The translations under genes and the position numbers were made by a program. Of a stretch of DNA of 64,000 bases, positions 18,697-28,323 are shown in pieces (positions within the stretch are counted from its first letter, which is position 1; each line of letters opens with the position of its first letter). The notes under the pieces were generated by a model, which had not been told where the DNA came from, did no database searches, and saw only the letters and a list, made by a program, of their open reading frames with translations. Origin of the DNA: Shewanella sp. OMA3-2 (GTDB lineage: Bacteria; Pseudomonadota; Gammaproteobacteria; Enterobacterales; Shewanellaceae); contig NZ_CP090974.1 in assembly GCF_021513195.1 (NCBI RefSeq), forward strand, positions 2,988,001-3,052,000. The letters run 5' to 3'.

Positions 18697-19487
18697 CTAA
18701 GGTTTTATTGCACTTAAAGAATACACCAAAGGCATAGCTTGATTACACTTCAGCATTTGGTAACGCGGCGCCTCGCAGTTTTCATCCAAGCTTAGCCCTG
18801 CAAAACAATCATAAGGGCTGTAATCAAACTCATTAAAATGTTTTAGTTGTAAACCCGCGGCTAACAATGCATTAATCACATCACTTATCGGATGGGCCCA
18901 AGTGACCACCGTATGCTCTGTACCATCACAGTTTTCAGTATAAGTGCCTTCTTGTTCTATATCAGGTTGAGCGCGATTAAAATAACCATAGCCTTCGACG
19001 ACATCATTAAATGGATGAAACTCAGCCATATAAAATAATCCCCCGGTTTTAAACTATTTACTATAGTGTGCGCCCAAAGAGTTAAATTAGGTAACCAGCA
19101 AAGTACGCCAAATGAAGTAAATACAATATCAAATTCAGGTTTAGCTAATTCACCAAATTGATAAACATCCTGACAAATAAACCGAGCATCAAGGTTAATT
19201 GCCAACGCCAGTTCATTGGCTTTTGCAATCGCACTATCCGACAGGTCGACACCGGTAACAATGGCGCCTTTTCGTGCCAATGACAAAGTATCTAAACCAA
19301 AATGACATTGTAAATGTAATAAGGATTTTCCTTTAACGTCTGGTAGTTCTTGGGTTTCTATTTCAGTTAATGACGATGCGCCATTTAAAAAGCCGTCTAC
19401 ATCGTAGAATTTTGATGTTACATGCACCTGAGTACGAGCATTCCAGGTGACTTTGTTACTCGCGAGATAATCCATAGTTAAATCCAT
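18697..19487 (-). pseudogene. class I SAM-dependent methyltransferase, frameshifted
   Basis: The N-terminal half holds the SAM-binding core: LLHLQCHFGLDTLSLA (motif I), VTGVDLSDSAI, RFICQDVYQF and FDIVFTSFGVLCWLP. The frame breaks at 19040-19044, where the minus strand has CCGGGGGATT (five G). One extra G gives LKPGGLFYMAEFHPFNDVV, which joins the C-terminal ORF (EGTYTENCDGTEHT...) and ends at 18697 with about 264 aa. The restored KPGG-x-FYMAEFHP is the usual post-motif III of these enzymes. The substrate is unknown. The start at 19487 (MDLTMDYLAS) has GGGA upstream; 19526 is an in-frame alternative. A sequence error is likely, given three similar lesions in the window. Confidence 0.8.
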
Positions 19488-19526
19488 TTGATTCCCAGAA
19501 ATACCGAACATCGACTCGACTACCAC

Positions 19527-19884
19527 CTTACCTGTATTGATAATGACAGCAAAAAATTACAACCATCTGAATTTACTCACCATTATAGCTATAGCACTGG
19601 CATCATTTAAAAGTGTATCGCCCATTCAGCAATTTGATGAGTAATAACTTGGCTATAGACAGTAATACCGTCGTGAACAGTTGAAATGAATTAAACGAGG
19701 CAGTGCCAGTGATATGAGTTGTTGAAATATTTTGAGAACACCAATCCATTGCCAATTAATCAAACCTTTATTTAATTAACAATATTCATCAAAAATAGGC
19801 GATGCCCGTTAACACTTTGAAAGAATTAGATTTAAATGAACTTAAAATCCAACCATAGTTTAAATAATGAAGTGCATCATAGCA
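19527..19884. other. intergenic region, nothing recognised
   Basis: About 360 AT-rich bases between two leftward genes. No credible ORF, repeat or terminator was seen. The part next to 19527 should hold the methyltransferase promoter. Confidence 0.5.
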
Positions 19885-20694
19885 TTATGCTAACTGCCGA
19901 CAAAAGTCAACAATCCGTTCGGGCCACTCGTCGACATCAGCCATACTTTGGGCAATAAGCAAGCTGGCATTAGGTAATACCTTAGCTAACACCTCAGCAC
20001 TGTATAATGGATGAGTATTATCGCCGTCCCATGCCAGAATTAAGCAGGGAATATTCAAACTCGCTAATTGCTCATGTGTCGGTAAATCATTTTCCGCTGC
20101 GGCTAAAAATAGCTGTTCAAGGCTACCTCGCTTCATACTTTTTAAGCCATCAAGCATGCGTAACACGCTGTGTTTATGCGCCTGAATAAGCCATGAAGGC
20201 AACATTCTATCGATATGCCTGGCATTAATTTTAGCCAGCCCTTTACCACCAAGCATTTTGGCGGCTTTAGCGACTTTGTGATAATACTCTTTTTGTTTAA
20301 CCCTTAAGTCCCAAGCGGTAGGAGGGTTCATCAAAATAAGTCCTTTAACCCATTCAGGATGAAGAATCGCACCAAATAAACTGCTTGCACAGCCCATTGA
20401 CTGACCGCCTAATACTACAGGAGTCTTGCCAAGTACTTTAGTGCCTAGTTGGTAAGTATCTTCAGCAAGGTTTTCCCAAAGGTAATCTGATTTATTGTCC
20501 GTTGTGGCAGAAAGTCCATGACCCATAGCATCAAAGCGCAATAAGGTGAGTTTTTTAGAAAATCGGTGCCAAGCATAAATTCCCAAAGCATCTTCACTTT
20601 GCATGCAACCAAGCAATCCATGCGACCATATTAACGCGGAACCTTTACCCGTTGAGCGATAATTAAATTGGTTAATATCAAAAGGGGATGTCAT
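19885..20694 (-). CDS. alpha/beta hydrolase
   Basis: 269-aa alpha/beta-hydrolase-fold protein. It shows the oxyanion-hole segment WSHGLLGC near residue 25, FDAMGHGLSA near 55, the nucleophile elbow GGQSMGCAS (Ser about residue 98) and an acidic residue in LILAWDGDNTHP near 220. The usual catalytic His near the C-terminus is not obvious (VDEWPERIVDFCRQLA), so the activity is uncertain. GGAGG sits before the ATG. The gene follows the 121-aa gene by 41 nt on the same strand. Confidence 0.8.
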   Translation of the reverse strand: MTSPFDINQFNYRSTGKGSALIWSHGLLGCMQSEDALGIYAWHRFSKKLTLLRFDAMGHGLSATTDNKSDYLWENLAEDTYQLGTKVLGKTPVVLGGQSMGCASSLFGAILHPEWVKGLILMNPPTAWDLRVKQKEYYHKVAKAAKMLGGKGLAKINARHIDRMLPSWLIQAHKHSVLRMLDGLKSMKRGSLEQLFLAAAENDLPTHEQLASLNIPCLILAWDGDNTHPLYSAEVLAKVLPNASLLIAQSMADVDEWPERIVDFCRQLA

Positions 20695-20735
20695 TGCAAG
20701 CCTCCGTATATAGGGTTCACAATACGTGTGAACTT

Positions 20736-21101
20736 TTAGCCAGTTACAATTTCAATCAACCTATTAATAAAGGCTTCGACGGCTTTTTCATTATCAAACT
20801 TAAAGGCTAAACCGTAGTGAATTTCTGATACACCTTTATTACGTCGAGTTGGAAAACGAGTCATTTGCGCATTGTGATGATAATCATATTTAGCATGTAC
20901 CCCATCAATAGTAGCTAATTCGCTGGAAAAAACCTCAAAAGCAGGACGAATTATAAGTAAAGGCGTTTTGGCATCAAGGTGTAGATACACCGGCTCCTTT
21001 AACTCTGGCAACATATATTCGGTGACATTTTTGATATTAAAATTACTGCGACAATTTACATTTGTTAGCGCTTGAATAACTTGTTCGTGAGTTAGGCTCA
21101 T
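20736..21101 (-). CDS. conserved hypothetical protein, 121 aa
   Basis: A soluble protein with alternating beta-strand segments (KEPVYLHLDAKTPLLIIRPA; GVSEIHYGLAFKFDN) and a C-terminal helix (EKAVEAFINRLIEIV). I do not recognise the family. AGAGGA precedes the ATG, and codon use resembles neighbouring genes. It is probably co-transcribed with the downstream hydrolase. Confidence 0.7.
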   Translation of the reverse strand: MSLTHEQVIQALTNVNCRSNFNIKNVTEYMLPELKEPVYLHLDAKTPLLIIRPAFEVFSSELATIDGVHAKYDYHHNAQMTRFPTRRNKGVSEIHYGLAFKFDNEKAVEAFINRLIEIVTG

Positions 21102-21143
21102 AGAATCCTCTATCTTATTAATATTGACTTAAGTCTACCGCCC

Positions 21144-21180
21144 TAAAAACAAAAAGCCCCGAACTTTCGTTCAGGGCTTA
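21144..21180 (-). terminator. rho-independent terminator after ybiT
   Basis: On the minus strand: AAGCCCTGAAC-GAAA-GTTCGGGGCTT, with a stable tetraloop, followed by TTTGTTTTT. It lies 25 nt after the ABC-F gene. Confidence 0.88.
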
Positions 21181-21204
21181 TATATTTCGCGTAAAAGCAA
21201 TTAT

Positions 21205-22797
21205 TTAGCTTTCAATGCCTCGGCTACCAAGGAACTCATCATAAGTGCCTTTGAAGTCATTAATGCCATCTTTAGTTAACTCAATAATACGTGTTGCTAA
21301 AGACGATACAAATGCGCGGTCATGGGACACAAAAATTAATGTGCCTTCATATAATTCTAACGCATTGTTCAGTGACTCAATTGATTCCATGTCCATGTGG
21401 TTGGTAGGTTCATCAAGTAACAGAATATTTGGCTTCTGCATGATAAGTTTACCGAAATACATACGGCCTTTTTCACCACCAGATAACACAGTAACTGACT
21501 TTTTGATATCGTCAGAACCAAACAGCATACGCCCTAAAATACCACGTACAGATTGGTCATCATCGTTCTCTTTACGCCACTGGCTCATCCATTCGAACAG
21601 GGTCATGTCATTGGCAAAATCAGCTTCGTGATCCTGAGCATAATAACCAATGTTATGGTTTTCAGACCACTGAATCGTACCTTCATCCTGTGGAATATCA
21701 TGGACTAGTGTGCGTAACAGTGTTGTTTTACCAATACCGTTTTCACCCAAAATAGCGATACGCTCGCCCACTTCAACCATCAAATTAAGCTTGCTGAATA
21801 ATGGTGTGTCATACCCTTTGGCTAGGTTTTCAACCACTAACGCATTACGGAACAATTTCTTTTCTTGTTCGAAACGAATAAACGGATTCACGCGGCTTGA
21901 GGCTTTAATTTCATCAAGCTTAATTTTATCAATTTGCTTAGCACGTGATGTAGCCTGCTTAGCTTTAGAAGCGTTAGCAGAGAAACGTGCCACGAAGCCT
22001 TGAAGCTCAGCAATTTGAGCTTTTTTCTTAGCATTGTCAGACTGCAAACGTTCACGAGACTGCTGCGCGGCAGTCATATATTCATCATAGTTACCGGGAT
22101 AAACACGTAATGCGCCGTAATCTAAGTCAGCCATGTGAGTACACACTGAGTTTAAGAAGTAACGGTCATGGGAAATAATAACCATGGTACTGTTACGTTG
22201 ATTGAGCATATCTTGTAACCAACGAATGGTATCGATGTCCAAGTTGTTGGTTGGTTCGTCAAGTAACAATAAATCTGGATCAGAAAACAAGGCCTGAGCC
22301 AACAACACTCGAAGCTTAAAGCCTGGGGCGATTTCACTCATTAAACCAAAATGTTGATCAGTACCGATACCAACACCTAATAGTAAGTCACCCGCGCGCG
22401 ATTCAGCGGTGTAACCGTCCATTTCAGCAAATTCCATTTCAAGCTCAGACACCTTGATGCCATCTTCTTCACTCATTTCTGGTAAAGAATAAATACGATC
22501 ACGCTCTAGCTTAACTTCCCATAATTCTTTGTGGCCCATGATCACAGTATCAATGACACTAAATTCATCAAATGCGAATTGGTCTTGACTCAATTTACCC
22601 ATACGCTCATGTGGATCTAACGACACATTACCGCTTGATGGTTCTAAATCGCCGCCAAGGATTTTCATAAAGGTTGATTTACCACAACCGTTTGCACCAA
22701 TTAAACCGTAGCGGTTACCGCCACCAAATTTAACTGATAGATTTTCAAACAGTGGCTTAGCGCCAAACTGCATCGTAATGTTAGCTGTAGTAATCAA
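21205..22797 (-). CDS. ybiT: ABC-F family ATPase YbiT
   Basis: 530-aa duplicated ABC ATPase without membrane segments, the same length as E. coli YbiT and closely alike throughout. Two nucleotide-binding domains have Walker [10 protein letters not shown] and GENGIGKTT, signature/Walker B regions ([19 protein letters not shown] then [11 protein letters not shown]), and the ABC-F linker with [22 protein letters not shown] split across helices. ABC-F proteins act on ribosomes to relieve stalled states. The start is TTG (with GGAA about 7 nt upstream), since [11 protein letters not shown] aligns with the E. coli N-terminus. Confidence 0.95.
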   Translation of the reverse strand: MITTANITMQFGAKPLFENLSVKFGGGNRYGLIGANGCGKSTFMKILGGDLEPSSGNVSLDPHERMGKLSQDQFAFDEFSVIDTVIMGHKELWEVKLERDRIYSLPEMSEEDGIKVSELEMEFAEMDGYTAESRAGDLLLGVGIGTDQHFGLMSEIAPGFKLRVLLAQALFSDPDLLLLDEPTNNLDIDTIRWLQDMLNQRNSTMVIISHDRYFLNSVCTHMADLDYGALRVYPGNYDEYMTAAQQSRERLQSDNAKKKAQIAELQGFVARFSANASKAKQATSRAKQIDKIKLDEIKASSRVNPFIRFEQEKKLFRNALVVENLAKGYDTPLFSKLNLMVEVGERIAILGENGIGKTTLLRTLVHDIPQDEGTIQWSENHNIGYYAQDHEADFANDMTLFEWMSQWRKENDDDQSVRGILGRMLFGSDDIKKSVTVLSGGEKGRMYFGKLIMQKPNILLLDEPTNHMDMESIESLNNALELYEGTLIFVSHDRAFVSSLATRIIELTKDGINDFKGTYDEFLGSRGIES

Positions 22798-23010
22798 AAT
22801 GAAATTCCAAATCGAGTATGAGTGTTAGCGCAATAAACCTAAGCTTGGTAACTATAAGCTAAATGGCTAACAGGATAATTAAGTAACCGTTTTGCCTGTC
22901 GCTATAAGAATTAAGCAATATAGGACAAAGACAGGCAGGATCAAGCGCGACATTTTAGAGATTTTTGGACTATTTATCAACCTAAGCGAAATGATAGCTT
23001 AGCAAATCAT

Positions 23011-23039
23011 AAAATGACGTTCTGTCTATTGAACGTCAT
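23011..23039 (-). terminator. rho-independent terminator after the M14 peptidase gene
   Basis: On the minus strand: ATGACGTTC/GAACGTCAT, a 9-bp perfect stem with an 8-nt loop, followed by TTTTATG. It lies 19 nt after the stop. Confidence 0.7.
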
Positions 23040-23057
23040 CAATATCTAAAGATTATT

Positions 23058-23981
23058 TTAGCCTAATTTTAAATATTCAATTATGTAATCTAGCCCACCG
23101 GTTATTGCTGCAACCTGGGCATCATTACATTCTTTAGCCGTTACATTAGGGCTATCCGGGTAAACTTCTGTTGTGGTATTAAAATGATTATGGGTAATAC
23201 CTGCGCATAAACTGAGTTTTTTAACCGGATAATTAATCACGCCAAATTGCTCAATTTGCACTTCAATTAATTGGCCGTCATCATCAGGCGCTATATGGGT
23301 TACTTTAGCCACAGCATCAATAATCGCTTTTTGAAACTCAGGCGTTGGATTTTCAGAGTCACCGACTAAATAAAAGCCATCAGGAATAATACCAGCCTCA
23401 TACTCTTTGCCATCTCTTGCAGACAGTAGTGGTCTGAATTCACATTCGTCTGTGTCGGTGGTTTCATGCAAATCAATATGTGCGTACACCTCACCTAATG
23501 AGGCAACAAAAGCCATTAACGCTGCCGACTCTTCGGCAGGGCTATCAGCATAAAATGAGCGATTCGGGTCGATTGCTTTAGGGTTCCAACGATTGACCGT
23601 TTCATATCCCCATGGGCTGATACAAGGTGCCACGGCAATATTAAAATATTGGCTATAGTGCGCGGCTTTAGTGTCTAAAAATTGAATGGCACCATGAACA
23701 CCACTGGTTTCATAACCGTGTACCCCACCGGTGACCAGTATCGTTTTTTTAGTGGCACTCCAATTTTTAGTTTTAAAGGCAAACAAAGGGTATTTAGCCG
23801 CATCAAATGCCAGAGCGCCATAGTTAACCTGTTCAAAATCTGCTGATAAAGCGGCAAACTTGCTGACCACTTCATCTTGATAACTGCGCTTAATGGTCAC
23901 TTGGGCTAACCATTGTGCTTTTTCTGACTCATCCCAAGGTTGCCCCGGCGTGCCAATTGGAAAAACTGCTTCTTGTGTCAT
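23058..23981 (-). CDS. M14 family metallocarboxypeptidase-like protein
   Basis: 307-aa zinc peptidase of the M14 / succinylglutamate desuccinylase-like group. The zinc motif HxxE is seen in GGVHGYETSG near residue 88, the Arg/Asn substrate region in AIDPNRSFY near 135, and a further metal His in YAHIDLHETTDTDE near 170. No signal peptide is seen, so it is probably cytoplasmic. Substrates of this subgroup are poorly known. AGAGGG precedes the ATG. It is a single gene with its own terminator. Confidence 0.85.
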   Translation of the reverse strand: MTQEAVFPIGTPGQPWDESEKAQWLAQVTIKRSYQDEVVSKFAALSADFEQVNYGALAFDAAKYPLFAFKTKNWSATKKTILVTGGVHGYETSGVHGAIQFLDTKAAHYSQYFNIAVAPCISPWGYETVNRWNPKAIDPNRSFYADSPAEESAALMAFVASLGEVYAHIDLHETTDTDECEFRPLLSARDGKEYEAGIIPDGFYLVGDSENPTPEFQKAIIDAVAKVTHIAPDDDGQLIEVQIEQFGVINYPVKKLSLCAGITHNHFNTTTEVYPDSPNVTAKECNDAQVAAITGGLDYIIEYLKLG

Positions 23982-24296
23982 AAACCCTCTATCATGTTAC
24001 TAAATGAAGACTTAACTAAATGGTTACTTAGATAATCTTATTTTTCAGCCCTGCATGTTAACTGATTGAGCCAGTCAGATCGAACAATCGCCTAACGAAG
24101 TGTTCACCATCGCTGTAAACCATCAAAATAGTAAGACTGTAATTAATTTTTTGTCGAGTAACTGCTAGAGCCAATTGTATTATGATGATGAACGCCAAAA
24201 CTTAACTGCAACTATTAACGCCACATTTGGTAGCCAATCTAGCTATTGGCATGGACTCTCTTTGATCTCAAACTCACTCCGAACGTCCACTCTAGA
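23982..24296. other. intergenic region, nothing recognised
   Basis: 315 bp between two leftward genes. No plausible ORF and no clear hairpin terminator were seen. It may contain decayed coding sequence, but no family could be recognised. Confidence 0.4.
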
Positions 24297-25283
24297 TTAA
24301 CATGACTTATTACGTGCGATTAACACCATGGATATGCCGCTTAAGATGATTGCCCCACTTGAGATTAAATGCAGGCTTAAAGTTTCATGATTAAAAATCA
24401 CACCGCCAATAGCAGCAATAAAAGGTACGCTCAATTGCAGTGCGGCAGCTTTTGATGGTGTAAGCCCAGTTAACGCTTTATACCAAATGGCATAACCAAT
24501 TCCAGAGGTCAGAGCGCCGGATATGATGGCTAATACTACCCCGCCATAATGCTCACTTTGCAACATATTGCTTAAGGTTAATTGCACTGAATCAATATTC
24601 ATTGCCAAGCTTAATACCATTAACCCTGCCAGCATTAAGCCTACGCTGCGACTAAAATAATGGGCTGAATCTAACACCGGAAACAGGCTTTGTCGCCCCA
24701 GTAGAGAATACATTCCCCATGCCACACCACTTAATACCATTAATATCATTGACCAATATTGAGGCGTACCAATATTAGGCCACAATAAATATCCAAGGCC
24801 TGTAAAGGCAATGACACTGCCAACAACTTCCACTATGCTCGGCTTTTGTCCTTGAATAATTGCAGCTATATTCATCGATAATTGCACTGCGCCAAATAAA
24901 ACTAACGCCCCTGTTGCGGTATCTAACGACTGATAGGCGATCGAAAATAGCCAGGCGTAGGCCAGTAAGCTGAATGCCCCGCACCATTTTCGCCACTTAT
25001 TAAATTGATGCAACCAAGGTGAGGACGGCTTGAAAGAGGATGAAGGGTCTAAAGACTTGACGGGGTTCTCTTGATAAAAATGCATGCAGCCAACAATAAA
25101 CCACAGGGTTATTGCACCCGCTAATAATCGAATTAAGGTAAATGAATCAGGATCGATTAAACTTGCGTCGCCACCACTTAATGCCATCCGACTTAATACA
25201 GAATTAGCGGCAAACGCTACCAATGCGGTAAAGGTTAAAATAGCAGTAACAAGTGATGATGGCGTTGAAGGTTTATCGGACAA
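24297..25283 (-). CDS. EamA/DMT-superfamily transporter
   Basis: 328-aa inner-membrane protein with about ten hydrophobic helices arranged as two EamA repeats. AFAANSVLSRMAL opens the first; SGVAWGMYSLLGRQSLFP opens the second, followed by ISGALTSGIGYAIWYKALTGLTPSKAAALQLSVP split by a loop. The last helix is GAIILSGISMVLI. Substrate unknown (metabolite export is usual). The start appears to be TTG with AAGG upstream. The 82-aa gene lies 13 nt before it on the same strand. Confidence 0.88.
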   Translation of the reverse strand: MSDKPSTPSSLVTAILTFTALVAFAANSVLSRMALSGGDASLIDPDSFTLIRLLAGAITLWFIVGCMHFYQENPVKSLDPSSSFKPSSPWLHQFNKWRKWCGAFSLLAYAWLFSIAYQSLDTATGALVLFGAVQLSMNIAAIIQGQKPSIVEVVGSVIAFTGLGYLLWPNIGTPQYWSMILMVLSGVAWGMYSLLGRQSLFPVLDSAHYFSRSVGLMLAGLMVLSLAMNIDSVQLTLSNMLQSEHYGGVVLAIISGALTSGIGYAIWYKALTGLTPSKAAALQLSVPFIAAIGGVIFNHETLSLHLISSGAIILSGISMVLIARNKSC

Positions 25284-25296
25284 GTTGACTTACCTT

Positions 25297-25545
25297 TTAA
25301 GGATTTTTATTGCTAGTGAAGGTGAATTTATTAACAAACCAACCGATTGTGGCTAACTGGCGAGTTTGTGATAAGCCAAAGTAAATACAGATCCACGGCG
25401 ATATAAGCAAAAACCAGGGTAAACCAGCTGTCGAGCGACCGCTAAAAAACAGATACAAAAAACCACAATAGATCACAATCACACCCAATATACCCACAAG
25501 CAGCATGAGCTTTTTAATCCACAGCTCTATCATTGTAATGTTCAT
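25297..25545 (-). CDS. small two-helix membrane protein, 82 aa
   Basis: Two hydrophobic segments (LMLLVGILGVIVIYCGFLYLF and LPWFLLISPWICIYFGL) separated by a short SGRSTAG loop. AAGGG is 5-6 nt before the ATG. It ends 13 nt before the DMT transporter and is likely co-transcribed with it. The family was not recognised. Confidence 0.65.
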   Translation of the reverse strand: MNITMIELWIKKLMLLVGILGVIVIYCGFLYLFFSGRSTAGLPWFLLISPWICIYFGLSQTRQLATIGWFVNKFTFTSNKNP

Positions 25546-25610
25546 TTTTTCCCTTCATAAAAATGTTGTTTATGCTGATAAATTACCAATGCAAAAAATT
25601 TAATCCAAAT

Positions 25611-25770
25611 AAAAGCCGAGCTAGGCTCGGCTTTGGGTCAATATAATACCATGCTTAAGTTTACAAGCGAATGCCGCTGTCTATTTCAAATACACCGTTG
25701 TTAACATAATCGTTTTCAATGATAAAATGCACACTGAAGCAATGTCATGTACTTCACCTAAACGGTCAAA
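25611..25770 (-). repeat. left copy of 160-bp direct repeat (SDR 3' end plus terminator)
   Basis: Aligns with 30264-30422 at roughly 80% identity by eye, in the same orientation. It covers the operon terminator hairpin (25611-25634, stem AAGCCGAGC/GCTCGGCTT) and the last 33 or so codons of the SDR gene. The two copies bound the 4.5-kb accessory segment. Confidence 0.8.
25671..25770 (-). pseudogene. 3' fragment of SDR (3-oxoacyl reductase-like) gene
   Basis: Read on the minus strand it gives RLGEVHDIASV, then after a one-base loss FIIENDYVNNGVFEIDSGIRL and TAA. The intact gene at 30314-31072 ends GRLGEAHEIASTVRFIIENDYVNGRVFEIDGGIRL when its two halves are joined. No 5' part is present. It is therefore a truncated, decayed duplicate or the displaced original 3' end. 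Confidence 0.8.
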
Positions 25771-26059
25771 CAGAGTCGTTAAACTAAGCGTACAGTGAAA
25801 ATTTGAATGTTTAAAACTTTAGCTGAAACAGAACGTTGGTTAGTCCATACTATTGCAGAAAGTTAATCAGTTAAGACCTAAGCATATATCGACCAGATAA
25901 TTGACTCATAAATAAGCTTTAATAAAATGACTAGGTGTACCTTTAGAGTGAACGATAACAATAATGACAATATGTAGTTAACACCCTGTATCGACAAAAA
26001 GTCTTCATCAATTATCAAGTTGATTAATTAATTCCCACTGACTTATCGGAGTAAACACC

Positions 26060-26812
26060 ATGAGCCAATACTTGGCTAACCTCTTAAAAATAATGATTAT
26101 ATTTTTAGGAGGAATAATATCTTTTTCAATTTTCGCCCACGGGGTTGATGAAACTACTCAGCAGTTTTTAATCCAAAATCAAGGGGTTTCAATTGTACCT
26201 TTCATGTATATTGGCGCAAAACATATGCTCACAGGTTATGACCATTTATTGTTTCTTGTTGGGGTCATTTTCTTCCTCTTTAGAACAAAAGATATTGTGT
26301 TATACGTGAGTTTATTCACCCTAGGACACAGTCTAACCTTGTTGTGGGGAGTGTTTAACGACATCAACATCAATGCTTATCTTATTGATGCCATTATTGG
26401 TTTTTCTATTGTTTATAAAGGCTTTGATAATCTTGGCGGCTTTAAGCGAATACTGGGAGTTCAACCTAATACTAAATTGGCTGTGCTTATTTTTGGTTTA
26501 TTTCATGGTTTTGGATTAGCCACTAAAATTCAAGAATTTAACCTGCCACAGGAGGGTTTAGTCACCAACATTATTGCCTTTAATGTGGGCGTCGAAATTG
26601 GCCAGTTTATGGCACTCGCCGTCGTGCTTATTGGCATGAGTTTGTGGCGACGACATTCCAGCTTTATGCGTTTCGCAACTGCCACTAATTCGCTATTAAT
26701 GAGCGGGGGCATAATGTTAGTCGGCTTTCAACTCACCTGGGTACTTCATCAATTAACACTTAATACTTTACACCACACAAGCACTACAGGCGCGGTGAAT
26801 ATAAACATCTAA
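26060..26812 (+). CDS. HupE/UreJ-family membrane protein
   Basis: 250-aa protein with a signal-like first helix ending FAHG and about six further hydrophobic helices. Conserved HupE/UreJ-type motifs: YIGAKHMLTGYDHLLFLVGV (His and Asp in the membrane), LGHSLTLLWG and IFGLFHGFGLA. HupE/UreJ proteins move nickel or related metals; this branch is not tied to a hydrogenase or urease here, so the metal is unknown. GGAGT precedes the ATG. The anchor protein gene follows after 39 nt on the same strand, a pairing that suggests a joint function. Confidence 0.82.
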   Translation: MSQYLANLLKIMIIFLGGIISFSIFAHGVDETTQQFLIQNQGVSIVPFMYIGAKHMLTGYDHLLFLVGVIFFLFRTKDIVLYVSLFTLGHSLTLLWGVFNDININAYLIDAIIGFSIVYKGFDNLGGFKRILGVQPNTKLAVLIFGLFHGFGLATKIQEFNLPQEGLVTNIIAFNVGVEIGQFMALAVVLIGMSLWRRHSSFMRFATATNSLLMSGGIMLVGFQLTWVLHQLTLNTLHHTSTTGAVNINI

Positions 26813-26851
26813 AGCCCTATTTTGAAGAACTGCATAATGTAAGGATTTACC

Positions 26852-27490
26852 ATGCAAAACAATGAAAGCATAAACATTCAAGTTCAGTCGACTGCCACTT
26901 TGATTAAAGCCAGTATCAGTGCTGTCGTCATTGGTATCATCGTACTAGTTATTGCGATTTTACCTGCTGAATACAACATTGACCCAACCGGTATCGGCGC
27001 AGCATTGGGCTTAACTGAAATAGCCCAGGCATCAGAATCTAAAGCAATAAAATCAAGCACGGATAACGTCAACATCATTGAGAAAGTGAGTGTTGAGCAA
27101 ATGAGTATTGAAAATTTGGTTATTCTAAATGCCCCAACCGTCGCCGAAATAGCCCAAACAAGACAGCTTGCAGGCATACGTTCAGATGTTATCGACATCG
27201 TCATTCCAGCTAATAAAGGTCTTGAATATAAACTGCTAGTGAATGAACATGGCCATTTTGAATATGAATGGAAAACGGATGGTAATGCGCTGTACTTTGA
27301 CTTTCATGGCGAACCACAAGGCGACACTAGCGGATATTATGAAAGCTACGCCATTACCACGGCCACTGAAATGAAAGGCTCACTTACCACCCCTTTTGCA
27401 GGTAATCACGGCTGGTATTGGAAAAACACCACTAATGAGCCCGTAACGGTTACCTTAAATACCAAAGGAACCTATAAAATTAAAGGGTAA
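26852..27490 (+). CDS. membrane-anchored periplasmic protein paired with HupE-like gene
   Basis: 212-aa protein with a single N-terminal helix (ASISAVVIGIIVLVIAILPAE) and a periplasmic C-terminal domain. That domain has a beta-rich end: YKLLVNEHGHFEYEW, LYFDFHGEP, GYYESYAITTATEMKG, FAGNHGWYWKN and VTVTLNTKGTYKIKG. The His/Trp/Tyr-rich part could bind a metal or cofactor, but no family signature was recognised. AAGGA lies 7 nt before the ATG. Co-transcribed with the HupE-like gene. Confidence 0.75.
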   Translation: MQNNESINIQVQSTATLIKASISAVVIGIIVLVIAILPAEYNIDPTGIGAALGLTEIAQASESKAIKSSTDNVNIIEKVSVEQMSIENLVILNAPTVAEIAQTRQLAGIRSDVIDIVIPANKGLEYKLLVNEHGHFEYEWKTDGNALYFDFHGEPQGDTSGYYESYAITTATEMKGSLTTPFAGNHGWYWKNTTNEPVTVTLNTKGTYKIKG

Positions 27491-27834
27491 CGATTAGATG
27501 TTGAGGGGGATTAAGCTTATAAAACTCGCCCCTGGATGGTACAGCAATTAATAGCACTTGAAGAAGCTGAACTGAGCAAAAAGCGAATTAACAGTGATGC
27601 TTGATCACTTGCATCTAGCAAAGCCTCATCTATCGCGGGTGCATAACAATAGTTAGCCTAAATTTAAAGCGTAACCAGTGCTACTGGGCTATTGCTGTGT
27701 TCGTTCAATGGGGAATAGCAGCGTATTTAATTCACTTCGGTGCATTCAATTTGATGTTTGGCGCGAGTAGATGGGTCGACATAAAGCTGCCCAATATTAT
27801 TGGGCAGTGCTTAATAAAATAGAGTAAATAATAG
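27491..27834. other. intergenic region with a perfect inverted repeat
   Basis: 344 bp with no credible gene. A 10-bp perfect inverted repeat (27787-27807, CTGCCCAATA/TATTGGGCAG, one central base) lies 28 nt before the zinc-ribbon gene and could be an operator or a hairpin in its leader. A segment near 27650 (CATAACAATAGTTAGCC) faintly recalls attC ends but lacks the rest of the structure. Confidence 0.45.
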
Positions 27835-28086
27835 ATGGCCCAACCGAACAAAAAAGGCCCTTCGCGCACCGTCGATATTTTCTGCGCTAAATGTAAAGCG
27901 CAACTGTTTAAATATCGTAAGGGAGGTAAAGGCGCCTTAATCAAATGCTTCAAGGAACGTATTGTCGAAGACAACACCAAGGTTGCTTGCACATGCCCAG
28001 AATGCGGCCAAATATTTGCCAGAGAGTCATTAGTGAGAGGCGCACCAGCATTTAAAATGGTCGGTGGCAAAGTGACATTTAAATAA
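27835..28086 (+). CDS. small zinc-ribbon protein, 83 aa
   Basis: Two Cys pairs, FCAKCKAQ (about residues 16-23) and CTCPECGQ (about 52-59), form a probable zinc ribbon, with a basic linker (KYRKGGKGALIKCFKER) between. The C-terminus SLVRGAPAFKMVGGKVTFK recurs in small uncharacterised zinc-ribbon proteins of marine gammaproteobacteria. A nucleic-acid-binding role is plausible but not shown. Confidence 0.75.
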   Translation: MAQPNKKGPSRTVDIFCAKCKAQLFKYRKGGKGALIKCFKERIVEDNTKVACTCPECGQIFARESLVRGAPAFKMVGGKVTFK

Positions 28087-28179
28087 TGCCATTCTGTAAA
28101 TAGAAATGCAGCCCAAATAACTAAGGCAGCGACTAACTTGTTTAATCAGTCCTTAGCCGCTCTAATTTCAGTTAATTAT

Positions 28180-28308
28180 CTACACTTTATTGGCTAGCGG
28201 TGCAAGTTGCTGTAGGCAGCGAGACTGTTCCATCCAACGATCTTCTAAAGGAATTTTGTTAATACACTTGATGGATGAGTTAACTCGTCGCAAACGCTCT
28301 TCAGTCAC
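28180..28308 (-). CDS. short basic hypothetical protein, 42 aa (possible remnant)
   Basis: GTG start with a strong AGGAGG 6 nt upstream; the predicted protein starts MTEERLRRVNSSIKCINK and ends at TAG. The frame stays open upstream for a few codons (KPRRLG), so it could also be the 3' end of a gene cut by the attC at 28324-28421. An imperfect hairpin (28128-28161) separates it from the convergent zinc-ribbon gene. Family unknown. Confidence 0.4.
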   Translation of the reverse strand: MTEERLRRVNSSIKCINKIPLEDRWMEQSRCLQQLAPLANKV

Positions 28309-28323
28309 ACCGAGCCTCCTAGG

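Noticed and set aside
27732..28070. 112-aa minus-strand ORF opposite the zinc-ribbon gene
   Set aside because: The plus-strand protein has two Cys pairs in frame and a sensible start; the antisense ORF shows no domain.
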